Source of the DNA: Methylobacterium sp. NMS14P | GTDB taxonomy: Bacteria > Pseudomonadota > Alphaproteobacteria > Rhizobiales > Beijerinckiaceae | DNA length: 64,000 bases | Direction of reading: 5' to 3' | Assembly: GCF_028583545.1 (NCBI RefSeq) | Contig: NZ_CP087106.1 | Coordinates: 248,001 to 312,000 of the forward strand | Shown: one piece after another, positions 17,253-25,680 of the stretch | How positions within the stretch are numbered: position 1 is the first letter of the stretch | Layout: every line of letters begins with the position of its first letter | Notes under the pieces: model-generated | Database searches by the model: none | What the model saw: the letters and a program-made list of their open reading frames with translations, nothing else | What the model was told of the DNA's origin: nothing | Translations under genes and position numbers: made by a program

Positions 17253-18517
17253 CGTCCACGACCCGTCACGTCCCCGTCGCCATCGTCGGCGGGGGGCAGG
17301 CCGGCCTCTCGGTCAGCCACCACCTGAAGCAGCGGGGGATCGCGCACCTCGTGTTCGAGAAGCACACGGCCGCGCATACCTGGGCGACGCAGCGCTGGGA
17401 CACGTTCTGCCTCGTGACGCCGAACTGGCAGTGCGACCTGCCGGGCCACCGCTACGACGGGCCGGACCCGGACGGGTTCATGCGGAAGGACGAGATCGTC
17501 GCCTACCTCAGGGCCTTCGTCGCCAAGGTGGCGCCGCCGATCCGCGAGGGCGTGGCGGTCACGCGCGTGGCGCGGCGCGACGACGGCCTGTTCGCGGTCC
17601 GGACATCGGAGGGCGACTACACGGCGGACGAGATCGTGGTGGCCTCCGGCGGATACCATACGCCGATCATCCCGCGCATGGCCGAGAAGCTGCCGCCCGC
17701 GATCACCCAGATCCACTCGAACCAGTACCGGAATCCGGCGCAGCTGCCCGACGGCGCGGTCCTGGTCGTCGGCTCGGGACAGTCCGGCGCGCAGATCGCC
17801 GAGGACCTCCATCTCGCGGGCCGGCAGGTGCACCTCGCCGTGGGCGACGCGCCCCGCTGCGCCCGATTCTACCGCGGCCGCGACGTCGTCGCGTGGCTCG
17901 CCGACATGGGCTACTACGAGAAGACCGTCGACGATCACCCGCTGCGCGACGGCGTTCGGGACAACACCAACCACTACGTGACCGGTCGCGACGGTGGCCG
18001 CGACATCGACCTGCGCTGCTTCGCCCTCGAGGGCATGGCGCTCCACGGCGTCCTCGAGGACTACGCCGGCGGCGCGCTCCGCTTCCGCGACAACCTCCGG
18101 CGCTCGCTCGACCAGGCCGACCGGACCTACAACGGCATCAACGCGGCCATCGACGCGCACATCGCCGAGGCCGGCATCGAGGCGCCGGTCCAGGCGCCCT
18201 ACACCCCGGTCTGGGAGCCGGGCGAGCCGGTCCTCGCGCTCCCCCTCGACGGGTCCGGCATCGCCAGCGTCGTCTGGTGCATCGGCTTCGCGCCGGATTT
18301 CCGGTGGCTCGACGCGTCCGTGTTCAACGGCGCCGGCCAGCCGAAGCACAGGCGCGGCGTCACGGGCGAGGCGGGCATCTCCTTCATCGGCCTGCCCTGG
18401 CTGAACACCTGGGGCTCGGGGCGCTTCGGCGCGGTCGGCCGCGACGCGGAGTACATCGTGCAGGTCATCCAGGCGCGTCTCGATGCCGGTGCGGTCGGCC
18501 TGAAGCGGGCGGTGTGA
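17249..18517 (+). CDS. nitH: MSMEG_0569-family flavin-dependent oxidoreductase
   Basis: 422 residues, ATG 17249 (ATGA overlap). Two dinucleotide-binding fingerprints: VAIVGGGQAGLSVSHHL near the N-terminus for FAD and VLVVGSGQSGAQIAEDL near residue 172 for NAD(P)H. Together with WDTFCLVTPNWQCDLPGH they give a flavin-monooxygenase-like architecture. The C-terminal FIGLPWLNTWGSGRFGAVG with RDAEYI closes the FAD site. Last gene of the Nit1C cluster; the next gene is 214 bases away and unrelated. Probably oxidises a cluster intermediate in the cytoplasm; the substrate is not established. Confidence 0.92.
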   Translation: MTSTTRHVPVAIVGGGQAGLSVSHHLKQRGIAHLVFEKHTAAHTWATQRWDTFCLVTPNWQCDLPGHRYDGPDPDGFMRKDEIVAYLRAFVAKVAPPIREGVAVTRVARRDDGLFAVRTSEGDYTADEIVVASGGYHTPIIPRMAEKLPPAITQIHSNQYRNPAQLPDGAVLVVGSGQSGAQIAEDLHLAGRQVHLAVGDAPRCARFYRGRDVVAWLADMGYYEKTVDDHPLRDGVRDNTNHYVTGRDGGRDIDLRCFALEGMALHGVLEDYAGGALRFRDNLRRSLDQADRTYNGINAAIDAHIAEAGIEAPVQAPYTPVWEPGEPVLALPLDGSGIASVVWCIGFAPDFRWLDASVFNGAGQPKHRRGVTGEAGISFIGLPWLNTWGSGRFGAVGRDAEYIVQVIQARLDAGAVGLKRAV

Positions 18518-18684
18518 TCCGGATCCTCGCTGAGCGAAGTCGCGCTGGCGCGCGTCACAGATGTCCCGGCTATTCGGGCCGGCTGTGCAGAGTATCGGCT
18601 GCACCGAAGTGGCGTTCCGGTCCAGTGTTCGGCGTCGCACACTGCCCCGGGGCCGACTTGTTCGCCTGTATCGCATCGGTTAGC

Positions 18685-18705
18685 CAGGCGCCGTTGCGGC
18701 GCCTG
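18685..18705 (+). terminator. GC hairpin behind the Nit1C cluster (possible terminator)
   Basis: CAGGCGCC, five-base loop, GGCGCCTG: a perfect eight-base stem. No T-run follows, so it is not a classical intrinsic terminator. It lies 27 bases before the DUF3617 start and could equally be a leader structure of that gene. Confidence 0.3.
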
Positions 18706-18731
18706 AGCCGCGGGTAACCCAGGAATCATCC

Positions 18732-19229
18732 ATGCGAGGACGTATCGTCGGTGTCGGGATCGCGACCGCTCTATCGGTGATGACCGGTGCGGCATCCGCC
18801 GAAACGTTGCCGACCCGCAAGACGGGCCTTTGGGAGAGCAAGACCACATCGACCGACGGCAACACGACGGCGCGCCAATGCATCGATGAGAAGACCGATC
18901 AGATCGCGCAGGCCGCGTTTGGCGGCGGGCAGAACTGCTCGAAGCGCACCATCGTGAAGACGGCCACCGGCTACAAGGGCGAGACGGAGTGCAAGCTCGG
19001 CCCGATCTCGGCCGCCGGCAACACCGTGATCACCGGTGACTTCAACAGCAAGATCCACATGGAGGTGGATACGACGCTGACCGGCCTGCCGAACGCCAAG
19101 GAGCCCATGCGGCGTCAGATGGTGATCGACGCCACCTATATCGGTCCCTGCGAGGCCGGCCAGGGCCCCGGCGACATCATCCTGCCCGACGGGAAAGTCG
19201 TGAAGATGCCCCAGCCGGCGCCCCGATAG
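18732..19229 (+). CDS. DUF3617-family periplasmic protein
   Basis: 165 residues, ATG 18732. A signal peptide (RIVGVGIATALSVMTGAASA, cleavage after ASA) is followed by the DUF3617 hallmark RKTGLWESKTT and ARQCIDEKTD. Four further cysteines (CSKRT, CKLGP, GPCEAG) suggest disulfides. The family is periplasmic and of unknown function, common in Rhizobiales and Sphingomonadales. The end carries a short direct repeat, with CCCCGATAGGCA occurring twice across the stop codon at 19220-19246. It stands alone between the Nit1C cluster and a chemoreceptor. Confidence 0.8.
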   Translation: MRGRIVGVGIATALSVMTGAASAETLPTRKTGLWESKTTSTDGNTTARQCIDEKTDQIAQAAFGGGQNCSKRTIVKTATGYKGETECKLGPISAAGNTVITGDFNSKIHMEVDTTLTGLPNAKEPMRRQMVIDATYIGPCEAGQGPGDIILPDGKVVKMPQPAPR

Positions 19230-19403
19230 GCACCCCGATAGGCACCGCGGCAGGGACATGGTGCGCGGGCGAGTCCGTCGGAGTTCCACCCGCGCCGCCC
19301 GCGCGCCGACCGACAAGCTCAGTTTATCGGATATTAAATACATTCCGCTAATCGTGCACCTCGCAGCCGCGGAATTGTTCTATTCGGCTGCCGCGAGGCC
19401 GCT

Positions 19404-21092
19404 GTGTCGCTCCAAAGTGTCTCCATTCGTACAAAGCTCGTCGTCGCGTTCACGGTTCTGACCGTCTTCGTGGTCGGACTAGGCGCTCTCGGGCTCATGA
19501 GTACGCGCAAATTGCGCGAGCAGGCCGTCGAGATCGATACGAACTGGCTGCCGAGCATCCGGGCGCTGGGCGAGATCGACACGCTGACCGCCCGCAGCAG
19601 CGGCCTTCTCCTGCGGCACACCCAGGCGACCGATCCGGCGCTGCTCGCCAGCATCGAGAAGGACATGGACAGCTTCGATCGGAAGCTGGCCGACCGGGTC
19701 GCCGTCTACAAGGGCCTGGTCAGCTCGCCCGAGGAGCGGACGCTCTTCGACGCGTTCAACCAGGAATCTCAGACCTTCAAGGCGGTGCGCAACGACGTCG
19801 TCGAGCTATCGCGGGCAGGAAAGAAGGCCGAGGCCTATCAGCTCTACGAGACGAAGGGGCTGATCCCGCGCCGGGCCGCCTCCAAGGCCCTGGAGAAACT
19901 GATCGCCATCAACAATGCCGGTGCCGACGCCGCCCAGGTCCAGAGCACCGCCGTCTTCAACGAGACCTGGACGGTGAGCCTCGTCGCCATCGGTCTCGCC
20001 GTGGCCGCCTCGGTGCTGTCGGGCGTGATCATCGTCCTCGGCGTCACCCGCGGCATCGCCTCGGTGGTGCGGCCGATGCAGGCTCTGATCGCCGGCGACC
20101 TGTCGGCCGAGATCCCGTACCAGGGCGAGAAGACCGAGATCGGCACCATCGCGTCGGCCGTCGCGGTGTTCAAGCAGGGGCTCGTCCAGATGAAGGCGCT
20201 GGAGGCCGAGACCGCCCAGGCGCGCCTCGCCGCCGAGGAGCAGCGCCGGATCGGCATGCGCCAGATGGCCGACAGCTTCGAGGCCGCGGTCGGCGGCATC
20301 GTCGGGCAGGTCTCCGCCTCGGCGACGGAGCTGCAGGCCACCGCCGGCTCCATGTCGGCCATGGCGGGTCAGACCTCGGCGCAGTCCGGCGCGGTCGCGG
20401 CCGCCGCCGAGGAGGCCGCCTCGAACGTCAGCACCGTCGCGGCGGCCGCCGAGGAGCTCGGCGCCTCGGTCCAGGAGATCGGACGTCAGGTCCAGGGCTC
20501 GGCCGAGCTGGCCCGCTCCGCCGCCGGCGAGGCGGACGAGACCGGCGCCCTCGTGCAGGAACTCAGCAGCGCCGTCGCCAAGATCGGCGACGTGGTGGGC
20601 CTGATCTCCTCGATCGCCGGTCAGACCAACCTCCTGGCGCTGAACGCCACGATCGAGGCCGCCCGCGCGGGCGCGGCCGGCCGCGGCTTCGCGGTGGTGG
20701 CCTCCGAGGTGAAGGCGCTGGCGGAGCAGACCGCCCGGGCGACCGGGGAGATCTCGACCCAGATCGGCCGGATCCAGGGCGTGACCGGGCAGGCGGTCTC
20801 CGCCATCGGGACGATCACCGGGCGCATCCGCGAGATCAACGGCGTCGCCACCTCGATCGCGGCCGCCGTGGAGGAGCAGGGTGCGGCGACGCAGGAGATC
20901 GTCCGCAACGTCACCCAGGCCGCGCAGGGCACGGGCGAGGTGACGAGCAACATCGCCGGCGTGGCCGGCGCCGCCGAGGAGACCGGAGCGGCGGCCAGCC
21001 AGGTTCTGGGCGCCGCCTCGGAGCTGTCGCGTCAGTCCGAGCACCTGTCGGCCGAGGTCGGGCGGTTCCTCGCCACCGTGCGCGCGGCCTGA
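19404..21092 (+). CDS. membrane methyl-accepting chemotaxis protein (4HB-HAMP-MA)
   Basis: 562 residues, GTG 19404 preceded by GAGG. First membrane helix near residues 10-30 ([20 protein letters not shown]). A periplasmic four-helix-bundle sensor follows to about 190, with the second helix [27 protein letters not shown] covers about 215-265 ([19 protein letters not shown]) and the signalling domain reaches the C-terminus, with the invariant [19 protein letters not shown] and [15 protein letters not shown]. Ligand unknown. No CheW-binding pentapeptide tether is visible at the C-terminus (…RFLATVRAA). No chemotaxis kinase genes are nearby, so it signals to a remote cluster. Confidence 0.95.
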   Translation: MSLQSVSIRTKLVVAFTVLTVFVVGLGALGLMSTRKLREQAVEIDTNWLPSIRALGEIDTLTARSSGLLLRHTQATDPALLASIEKDMDSFDRKLADRVAVYKGLVSSPEERTLFDAFNQESQTFKAVRNDVVELSRAGKKAEAYQLYETKGLIPRRAASKALEKLIAINNAGADAAQVQSTAVFNETWTVSLVAIGLAVAASVLSGVIIVLGVTRGIASVVRPMQALIAGDLSAEIPYQGEKTEIGTIASAVAVFKQGLVQMKALEAETAQARLAAEEQRRIGMRQMADSFEAAVGGIVGQVSASATELQATAGSMSAMAGQTSAQSGAVAAAAEEAASNVSTVAAAAEELGASVQEIGRQVQGSAELARSAAGEADETGALVQELSSAVAKIGDVVGLISSIAGQTNLLALNATIEAARAGAAGRGFAVVASEVKALAEQTARATGEISTQIGRIQGVTGQAVSAIGTITGRIREINGVATSIAAAVEEQGAATQEIVRNVTQAAQGTGEVTSNIAGVAGAAEETGAAASQVLGAASELSRQSEHLSAEVGRFLATVRAA

Positions 21093-21221
21093 CGCGCCGT
21101 GCGATAGGAGCCGCGCGCGACAGTCCATCGCCGGGGTGTGCCGCAGCACCTCGGCGGGGAAAGCTTGAGCTTACATCAGGGTCACACCGCGAACACAGTC
21201 GCGAACCTGATGGAGACTTCG

Positions 21222-21338
21222 ATGACCCTCGCTGCCCGCCTCACCCTCGCCACCGCCGTGGCCGCCGCCACCGTCGCGGTTCTCGCCGGCACCTACGTCG
21301 AGATCCTGGACCGCGCCCTCCCGATGCACTTCGTCTGA
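21222..21338 (+). CDS. 38-residue single-span membrane peptide
   Basis: Starts at ATG 21222, with GGAG at 21212. The sequence MTLAARLTLATAVAAATVAV followed by LAGTYVEILDRALPMHFV gives one hydrophobic helix and a short tail. Not recognised. An upstream in-frame ATG at 21210 is possible. Followed 87 bases later by another small gene. Confidence 0.45.
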   Translation: MTLAARLTLATAVAAATVAVLAGTYVEILDRALPMHFV

Positions 21339-21425
21339 GAGGGCGGGTGCGAACCGGATGAAGACCGCGTCCCGGGACGCCGCCGTGCGGCGACGGCGCC
21401 CCGGGATGCGGGAGGGAGGTGGCCG

Positions 21426-21614
21426 ATGAATCGAATCCTGACTTCCGTCCTCGACGGCGCCGTGTGGGTCGCCGACGCTCTCGACGATCTCCTCGTCGAG
21501 GCCGCCCTCGGTTTCGGCGCCGCCGCGCCGCTGATCGCCGATCCGTCCGGCGATCCGACCGCGCGCCAGGCCGCCGGCACACTCGAGACCGGCGCCCCGC
21601 CGCTCCGCCCGTGA
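21426..21614 (+). CDS. small hypothetical protein (62 aa)
   Basis: ATG 21426 sits behind a strong GGGAGGTGGCCG. The product MNRILTSVLDGAVWVADALD continues with an amphipathic helix (DLLVEAALGFGAAAPLIAD) and a polar tail. No family recognised. It supports itself only by the ribosome binding site and position in a small-gene pair. Confidence 0.4.
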   Translation: MNRILTSVLDGAVWVADALDDLLVEAALGFGAAAPLIADPSGDPTARQAAGTLETGAPPLRP

Positions 21615-21683
21615 CCGCCGCGCTCGTCGAGCGACCGCCAGCGCCGCTCGCGGTCGTGCTGTGACGGTCGTGACAGCCGCGCC

Positions 21684-21870
21684 GTGCTCCCTCTCCCGTG
21701 CGGGAGAGGGCCGGGGTGAAGGACCCGACGCTCCCGGGTGGCACGCCATCACGGCTCGGCCAGGTTTCGCCGCGACCGACGGACCTGATCCCTCGGCCTG
21801 TCCCTCTCCCGCGCGGGAGAAGGGACCCGCGCCGCGGACGGCACGCGCTCAGCAAGTGCCCGCGCCCCGA
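21684..21870. repeat. dispersed intergenic repeat, copy A (two hairpins)
   Basis: Begins with a perfect hairpin at 21688-21709 (CCCTCTCCCG, two bases, CGGGAGAGGG). It continues through CGCCATCACGGCTCGG and GACGGACCTGATCCCTC, and has a second hairpin at 21801-21824 (TCCCTCTCCCG, CG, CGGGAGAAGGGA), then GACGGCACGCGCTC. The same order of blocks recurs near 46.3 kb. No open frame of merit. Resembles a REP- or MITE-like non-coding family; copy number elsewhere is unknown. Confidence 0.75.
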
Positions 21871-21887
21871 CCTGCTCGGGACCGGCC

Positions 21888-22046
21888 CTAGCGCTTCTGC
21901 GTGTTGGGCGCCGACTGGTCGGTCTGCGGCTCCATCTTGGTCGAGTCGGGTTTCGTCGGCGCGTTGTTCTGCGCCTGCTTGTCATCGCAGGCGGCGAGGC
22001 CGAGCAACAGAAGACCGGCGAGTGCGATGCGGCTGCCTACCGGCAT
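21888..22046 (-). CDS. small lipoprotein (52 aa)
   Basis: ATG 22046 preceded by GGGAGGGCAC. The signal sequence MPVGSRIALAGLLLLGLAAC ends in a canonical lipobox (LAAC, Cys20). The mature part is 32 polar residues (DDKQAQNNAPTKPDSTKMEP and onward) with no fold visible. Asp at +2 of the mature protein would favour retention in the inner membrane by the E. coli rule. Function unknown. Confidence 0.65.
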   Translation of the reverse strand: MPVGSRIALAGLLLLGLAACDDKQAQNNAPTKPDSTKMEPQTDQSAPNTQKR

Positions 22047-22150
22047 GTGCCCTCCCTGTGGCGTGTGAGCGGCGCGGGGCGCGTGCGGCACCCGGCCGGC
22101 GCCTGGGCCGGGCCGGGTCTCCGCGCCGCTCGCTAAGTGGCGCTGTTCGG

Positions 22151-22408
22151 TCAGCGGCTCCCGGCCGCCGGCTTGGAGCCGGATCCGGCATCGTTCGGGC
22201 CGGTGCTGTTCGTCGTGCCGGAGCGGCTCATCGAGCCGGTCGACGGGCCGCTCCCGGCGGCGCCCGGCGTCGAGCCGGACCCGGCGTCGCTCGGACCGGT
22301 GCTGTTGGCCGTGCCCGACCGGCTGGTCGCACCGCCGGCATTCTCGGCCGCCGTTGCGGGGATCGCGGCCGCGAGGAGGGCGGCGATGGCGAGACTCGTG
22401 AGCTTCAT
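22151..22408 (-). CDS. secreted low-complexity protein with internal repeat (85 aa)
   Basis: ATG 22408 with GAGGGAGATCCGCC ahead. A cleavable signal peptide (MKLTSLAIAALLAAAIPATA, A) is followed by a Gly/Ser/Thr-rich tail made of two near-identical units: SRSGTANSTGPSDAGSGSTP and SRSGTTNSTGPNDAGSGSKP. Similar short secreted proteins occur in Methylobacterium; function unknown. Codon use fits the genome. Confidence 0.65.
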   Translation of the reverse strand: MKLTSLAIAALLAAAIPATAAENAGGATSRSGTANSTGPSDAGSGSTPGAAGSGPSTGSMSRSGTTNSTGPNDAGSGSKPAAGSR

Positions 22409-22528
22409 GGCGGATCTCCCTCTCGGTCCGGCAATCGGGCTCGCGGAGCCGTTACCGGTCCTGCGGGCAACCCCACGCCGTCGCGCCTGTTCCGGCCACG
22501 CCGCCCGCGTGCCCGCGCGGGCGCCGGA

Positions 22529-22735
22529 TCAGGAGGCCTCCGGTGGCGCGTCCTCCCGGACCGCCGTCGGGGTCGCGGCGCGCGCCTGCTCGTCGGGCAT
22601 CCGGTAGCCGCGCTCCCAGGTGGCCCAGGCGTCCGAATCCGGCGGATAGGGGTTCGCGGTGATCGGATCGCCGCGGTCGCGGGCGTGGCGGCCCTCGTCG
22701 CTGATCGCGGCGGGTGAGCGGGTCGACGGCGTCAT
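22529..22735 (-). CDS. small protein with Rmf/CrpP-like signature (68 aa)
   Basis: ATG 22735 with CGGAG 12 bases ahead; the frame extends to 22837 but without support. The product contains ITANPYPPDSDAWATWERGY, an NPYP...W..GY pattern reminiscent of ribosome-modulation-factor/CrpP-fold small proteins of alphaproteobacteria. That resemblance is weak and is my inference; the remainder is polar and disordered. Confidence 0.5.
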   Translation of the reverse strand: MTPSTRSPAAISDEGRHARDRGDPITANPYPPDSDAWATWERGYRMPDEQARAATPTAVREDAPPEAS

Positions 22736-22818
22736 CGGCGTTTCTCCGGCACTGACGTCTCCGGTCCGGAACCGCGTCAGCGGATGATAGGGGGAGGCCC
22801 GGCCCGCGTCTGCGAGGC

Positions 22819-23022
22819 GGAGCCCGTGACCCGCCACGCGGCGGCGGCGGCATCGTCGGCGATGTCAAGGGCGCCGTGGCGATCCATGGCCGGTCCGACC
22901 GGGCGGCCGCGGGCCTGTCCGTCATCCGTGAGGAAGCCGGTCACCACGTCCTGCGCCTCGCACTTCGGCCGGCCGTTCTCGAAGGGGATGTAGACCACCT
23001 TATAGCCGTTCAGCGGCTGACC
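22819..23022 (-). pseudogene. C-terminal remnant of a PQQ-dependent sorbosone/sugar dehydrogenase
   Basis: About 68 codons on the minus strand read YKVVYIPFENGRPKCEAQD, VVTGFLTDDGQARGRPVG, PAMDRHGALDIADDAAAAAW and RVTGS. These match the last propeller blade of L-sorbosone-dehydrogenase-type proteins (VPF.NG.P...DVLTGF.., GRPVGLA.D..GALL.ADD....WRV). The upstream part of the propeller, the start and a signal peptide are missing: upstream sequence is unrelated Arg/Pro-rich frame. Hence a decayed gene fragment rather than an active enzyme. Confidence 0.65.
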
Positions 23023-23137
23023 TTCGCGGCACCGCTTCTGACCGGGACGGCCTGCCCGCGCCGGGATCCTGTCCGAGGCGGCTGCGGCAGACGGCGCGAG
23101 GGGCCTTCCGCGAGGCCGAGGGCCCGCCTCTCCGGAC

Positions 23138-23365
23138 CTAGTGCGATCGATCCGCGCGATCCGGCGCTTGGCCTTTCGTGCTGTGGGTGTGGTGGCTGTC
23201 CCGCTCGCCGCCGCCACCGGAGACGTGCGACTTCGAATCGTTCGTCGGGCTGCCCGGCGCGGGCCCGCGCTCCGCGGCGTCTTGCGGCTTCGTGGCGTCC
23301 TGATGGCTGCTGCCCGGTCCGCCGTGATGACGGTCGGCGGCGGGAGTCTTCTTCGATGTGCTCAT
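23138..23365 (-). CDS. small hydrophilic hypothetical protein (75 aa)
   Basis: ATG 23365 with AGGAACGGT just ahead. The protein is entirely polar and rich in His, Ser, Gly and Asp (MSTSKKTPAADRHHGGPGSS and similar onward), so it is probably disordered. No family recognised. It is divergent from the esterase gene. Real coding is supported only by the ribosome binding site. Confidence 0.4.
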   Translation of the reverse strand: MSTSKKTPAADRHHGGPGSSHQDATKPQDAAERGPAPGSPTNDSKSHVSGGGGERDSHHTHSTKGQAPDRADRSH

Positions 23366-23578
23366 ACCGTTCCTGCTGATGCGCCTGCCACGCCGGCCGC
23401 CTCCGCCGGAGATCCGCGCGGCACGAACCCGGTGGACGATGTCTGGCCAACCCTGCGGGTCCGGCGGTGTTCCTGCGGGAGCGGTGCCGCGGCGGCGCGA
23501 TCGGGGTCGGGAACAGCCCAGTCGCGCCGCTCATTGAATCGGCGGGCTCGGCACGGAGGAGAGTTGAGGAGAATTTTC

Positions 23579-24646
23579 TTGGACGGTTGGTCGCGTCCCG
23601 CCGCGGTGACCGCGGGCGCCGTCGCGCTCGCAGCCGTTGGCCTCGTCGCCTGGGCACGGCGTTCCGGAGTCAGCGTCCGCGCCAAGCTGGTGACCGACGT
23701 GGCGCTGCCGCTGAGCGGTATGAAGCGCAGGGCGCGCGACGCGCAGGGGCTCCGGCGCGAGATTGCCCGGCACCGGCGGATCGAGCCCGCACGACCGTCC
23801 CTCTGGCTGCGCCGCAAGCACCGCATCCGAACCGACACGCTGGACGGCGTGGAGGTCATCACGGTCAGCCCACGCGGCGGAAGCTCGGGCATCACGATTC
23901 TCTACCTTCACGGCGGCGCCTGGGTGTTCGACGTCCTCGGCGCGCACTGGCGGATCGTCGACGGGCTGATCGCGCGCACCGGTGCCCGGGTGATCGTCCC
24001 GCGCTACCCGCTGGCGCCCGAGAGCACCTGGCGCCGGACCTACGCGTTCCTCGAGCACCTCCTGGATACGGTCGGCGCGGAAGCGCGCGACCGGCTGATC
24101 GTCGCGGGCGACTCGGCGGGAGGCTGCCTCGCGCTCGGGATAGCCCAGCGGCTGCGAGCGCGGGGTGAGCCGCTCCCCGCGGGTCTGCTGCTGTTCTCGC
24201 CCGCGCTCGATCTGACCTTCTCGGATCCCGGCGTGCGGGCCATCGCGCCGCGGGATCCGATGCTGGCGGTGCCCGGCTGCCGCGAGGCGGCGCGCCTCTG
24301 GGCGGCCGGCACGCCGCTGGCGGATCCGCGGATCAGCCCGCTGTTCGGTTCCCTCGCAGGGCTCCCACCGGTGGCGATTGTCACCGGCACGCGGGACCTC
24401 CTTCACCCGGATGCCCTGCGCCTTTCCGAAGGCTTGGCGCGGGTGGGGCGGGCGGCCGCGCTGTACCGGTATCCCGAGCAGTGCCACGTCTTCGTCGGGG
24501 CGCCGATCCCGGAAGCGGGCCGCGCCCTCGACACTGCCAGTGCCTTCGTCCGGCATTGCGTCGGCGCGCCCGAAGCCGGCCCTCAGCGGCCCGTGTACCC
24601 CGAAGCCGCGGCCGCCTCCTTCAGGCGCCCGAACGCCGTGGCGTAG
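23579..24646 (+). CDS. HSL-family alpha/beta hydrolase (esterase/lipase)
   Basis: 355 residues. No suitable ATG exists; I choose the TTG at 23579 because GAGGAG stands eight bases ahead and the product then starts with a membrane anchor (AAVTAGAVALAAVGLVAWA). Hormone-sensitive-lipase signature: oxyanion loop YLHGGAWVF, nucleophile Ser in VAGDSAGGCLAL, Asp in GTRDLLHPD and His in YPEQCHVFVGA. Expected to hydrolyse short acyl esters at the membrane. The last 64 bases overlap the convergent HD-domain gene, so both C-termini are encoded by the same DNA. Confidence 0.88.
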   Translation: MDGWSRPAAVTAGAVALAAVGLVAWARRSGVSVRAKLVTDVALPLSGMKRRARDAQGLRREIARHRRIEPARPSLWLRRKHRIRTDTLDGVEVITVSPRGGSSGITILYLHGGAWVFDVLGAHWRIVDGLIARTGARVIVPRYPLAPESTWRRTYAFLEHLLDTVGAEARDRLIVAGDSAGGCLALGIAQRLRARGEPLPAGLLLFSPALDLTFSDPGVRAIAPRDPMLAVPGCREAARLWAAGTPLADPRISPLFGSLAGLPPVAIVTGTRDLLHPDALRLSEGLARVGRAAALYRYPEQCHVFVGAPIPEAGRALDTASAFVRHCVGAPEAGPQRPVYPEAAAASFRRPNAVA

Positions 24647-25077
24647 CGCTCGCGCAGGAACGCGGCGTTGGGCGGGATCCGGGTCGGACAGAGGTTGTCC
24701 TCGGTATCGGACATCTTGATCAGCAGCGCCGCGAGGTTGCCGGCCGCGATCAGCGCCGTGATCCGCTCGGAGTAGGCGATCCGGCTCGCCGGCTTCGTCA
24801 GGAGCGCCACCGTCTCGACGATATCCGTCCCGAAGCCGGCGGCGCGGAGGTCCGCCGCCGTGCGCGGCGTGTCCTCCAGCACATCGTGCAGGAGCGCGGC
24901 CTGCATGACTCGCATCGGGTCGATGTCGAGCCCGTCGATGAGTCGGGCGTGACCGGCCCGGGCCTGGGCGGCGTTCGCGACGCGTTCCAAGTGCCGCATG
25001 CACGGCTCGCCGCCCTTGTCGAGCTGACCCGCATGCGCGGTGAGGGCGAAGGTATGGGCATCGAAGATCGTCGGCAC
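24583..25077 (-). CDS. HD-domain phosphohydrolase, SpoT-hydrolase-like
   Basis: 164 residues from GTG 25077, with GGGGAG ahead; an ATG at 25191 would add a 38-residue Arg/Gly-rich extension that looks non-coding. The fold shows FALTAHAGQLDKGGEPCMRH, the metal-binding HD in QAALLHDVLEDTPRTAADL and KMSDTEDNL, the arrangement of stand-alone (p)ppGpp 3'-pyrophosphohydrolases (MESH1/SpoT-HD type). Substrate (p)ppGpp is inferred from that motif order. There is no synthetase domain. It overlaps the esterase gene tail to tail by 64 bases. Confidence 0.8.
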   Translation of the reverse strand: MPTIFDAHTFALTAHAGQLDKGGEPCMRHLERVANAAQARAGHARLIDGLDIDPMRVMQAALLHDVLEDTPRTAADLRAAGFGTDIVETVALLTKPASRIAYSERITALIAAGNLAALLIKMSDTEDNLCPTRIPPNAAFLRERYATAFGRLKEAAAASGYTGR

Positions 25078-25294
25078 GCACCCGGCTCCCCAGATCGACC
25101 GGCCCGGATCGGCGCCGCGCCGGCCTTCCGCTTCGGGAAGTCGCGCGCCCGCCGCGGCGTTCCCGCTCGACCGGGCGCCGCGCGGCGCCACGTCGCCGGA
25201 CGCCGTACCGGCGCGAGACTACCTCATTTCGTGGATGCGCAGTCTTCGCCCTCGATTCAAAAGTTCACGTTGGCAACACTATTGCCCAGTTCCC

Positions 25295-25329
25295 TTGGAA
25301 TCGCCATCTCTTGTCCCATAATCGGACAA
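25295..25329 (+). promoter_or_regulatory. candidate promoter overlapping a TTGTCC-N7-GGACAA palindrome
   Basis: TTGGAA at 25295-25300 and CATAAT at 25317-25322 are separated by 16 bases, a plausible housekeeping promoter for the small gene at 25359. An inverted repeat TTGTCC (25311-25316) and GGACAA (25324-25329) straddles the -10 box, where a repressor could bind. Confidence 0.45.
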
Positions 25330-25358
25330 GCGGCGGGTCGCGCTTCAGGATCGAGACA

Positions 25359-25601
25359 ATGACGTCCGGGACACTCGTGAAGCCGCTGGATGTCGGGGGG
25401 CCGCTGAGCCGCCGGGCGGCGGCGCTGGCCAACGTCCGATGGTTCCGCGCGCTGGCGTGGCGGGCCCTGCGCGACGGCGGTCCGCGGGCCGAGCTGCGCG
25501 CGTCCAACGCGCGCGCCGCGGCGCGGATCGTGCTGCGGCAGGCCAAGCGGGAGGCGCTCGTCGCCCGCTTGGCGCGTCAAGCCCTCGACGCCGCCGTCTA
25601 G
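25359..25601 (+). CDS. small basic hypothetical protein (80 aa)
   Basis: ATG 25359 lies about 37 bases after the candidate -10 box. The product is Arg/Ala-rich (SRRAAALANVRWFRALAWRA and AARIVLRQAKREALVARLAR), predicted helical, with no known domain. The upstream promoter-like sequence is the main support; the ribosome binding site is weak (GAGACA). Confidence 0.45.
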   Translation: MTSGTLVKPLDVGGPLSRRAAALANVRWFRALAWRALRDGGPRAELRASNARAAARIVLRQAKREALVARLARQALDAAV

Positions 25602-25680
25602 GCGCGGTCGCGCGACGCTGGGGTTGCGGGACCGCTGGGTCGGCCGGGCGCTGCGCCCGGCCGCGGCGAGGCGGTGTGCC

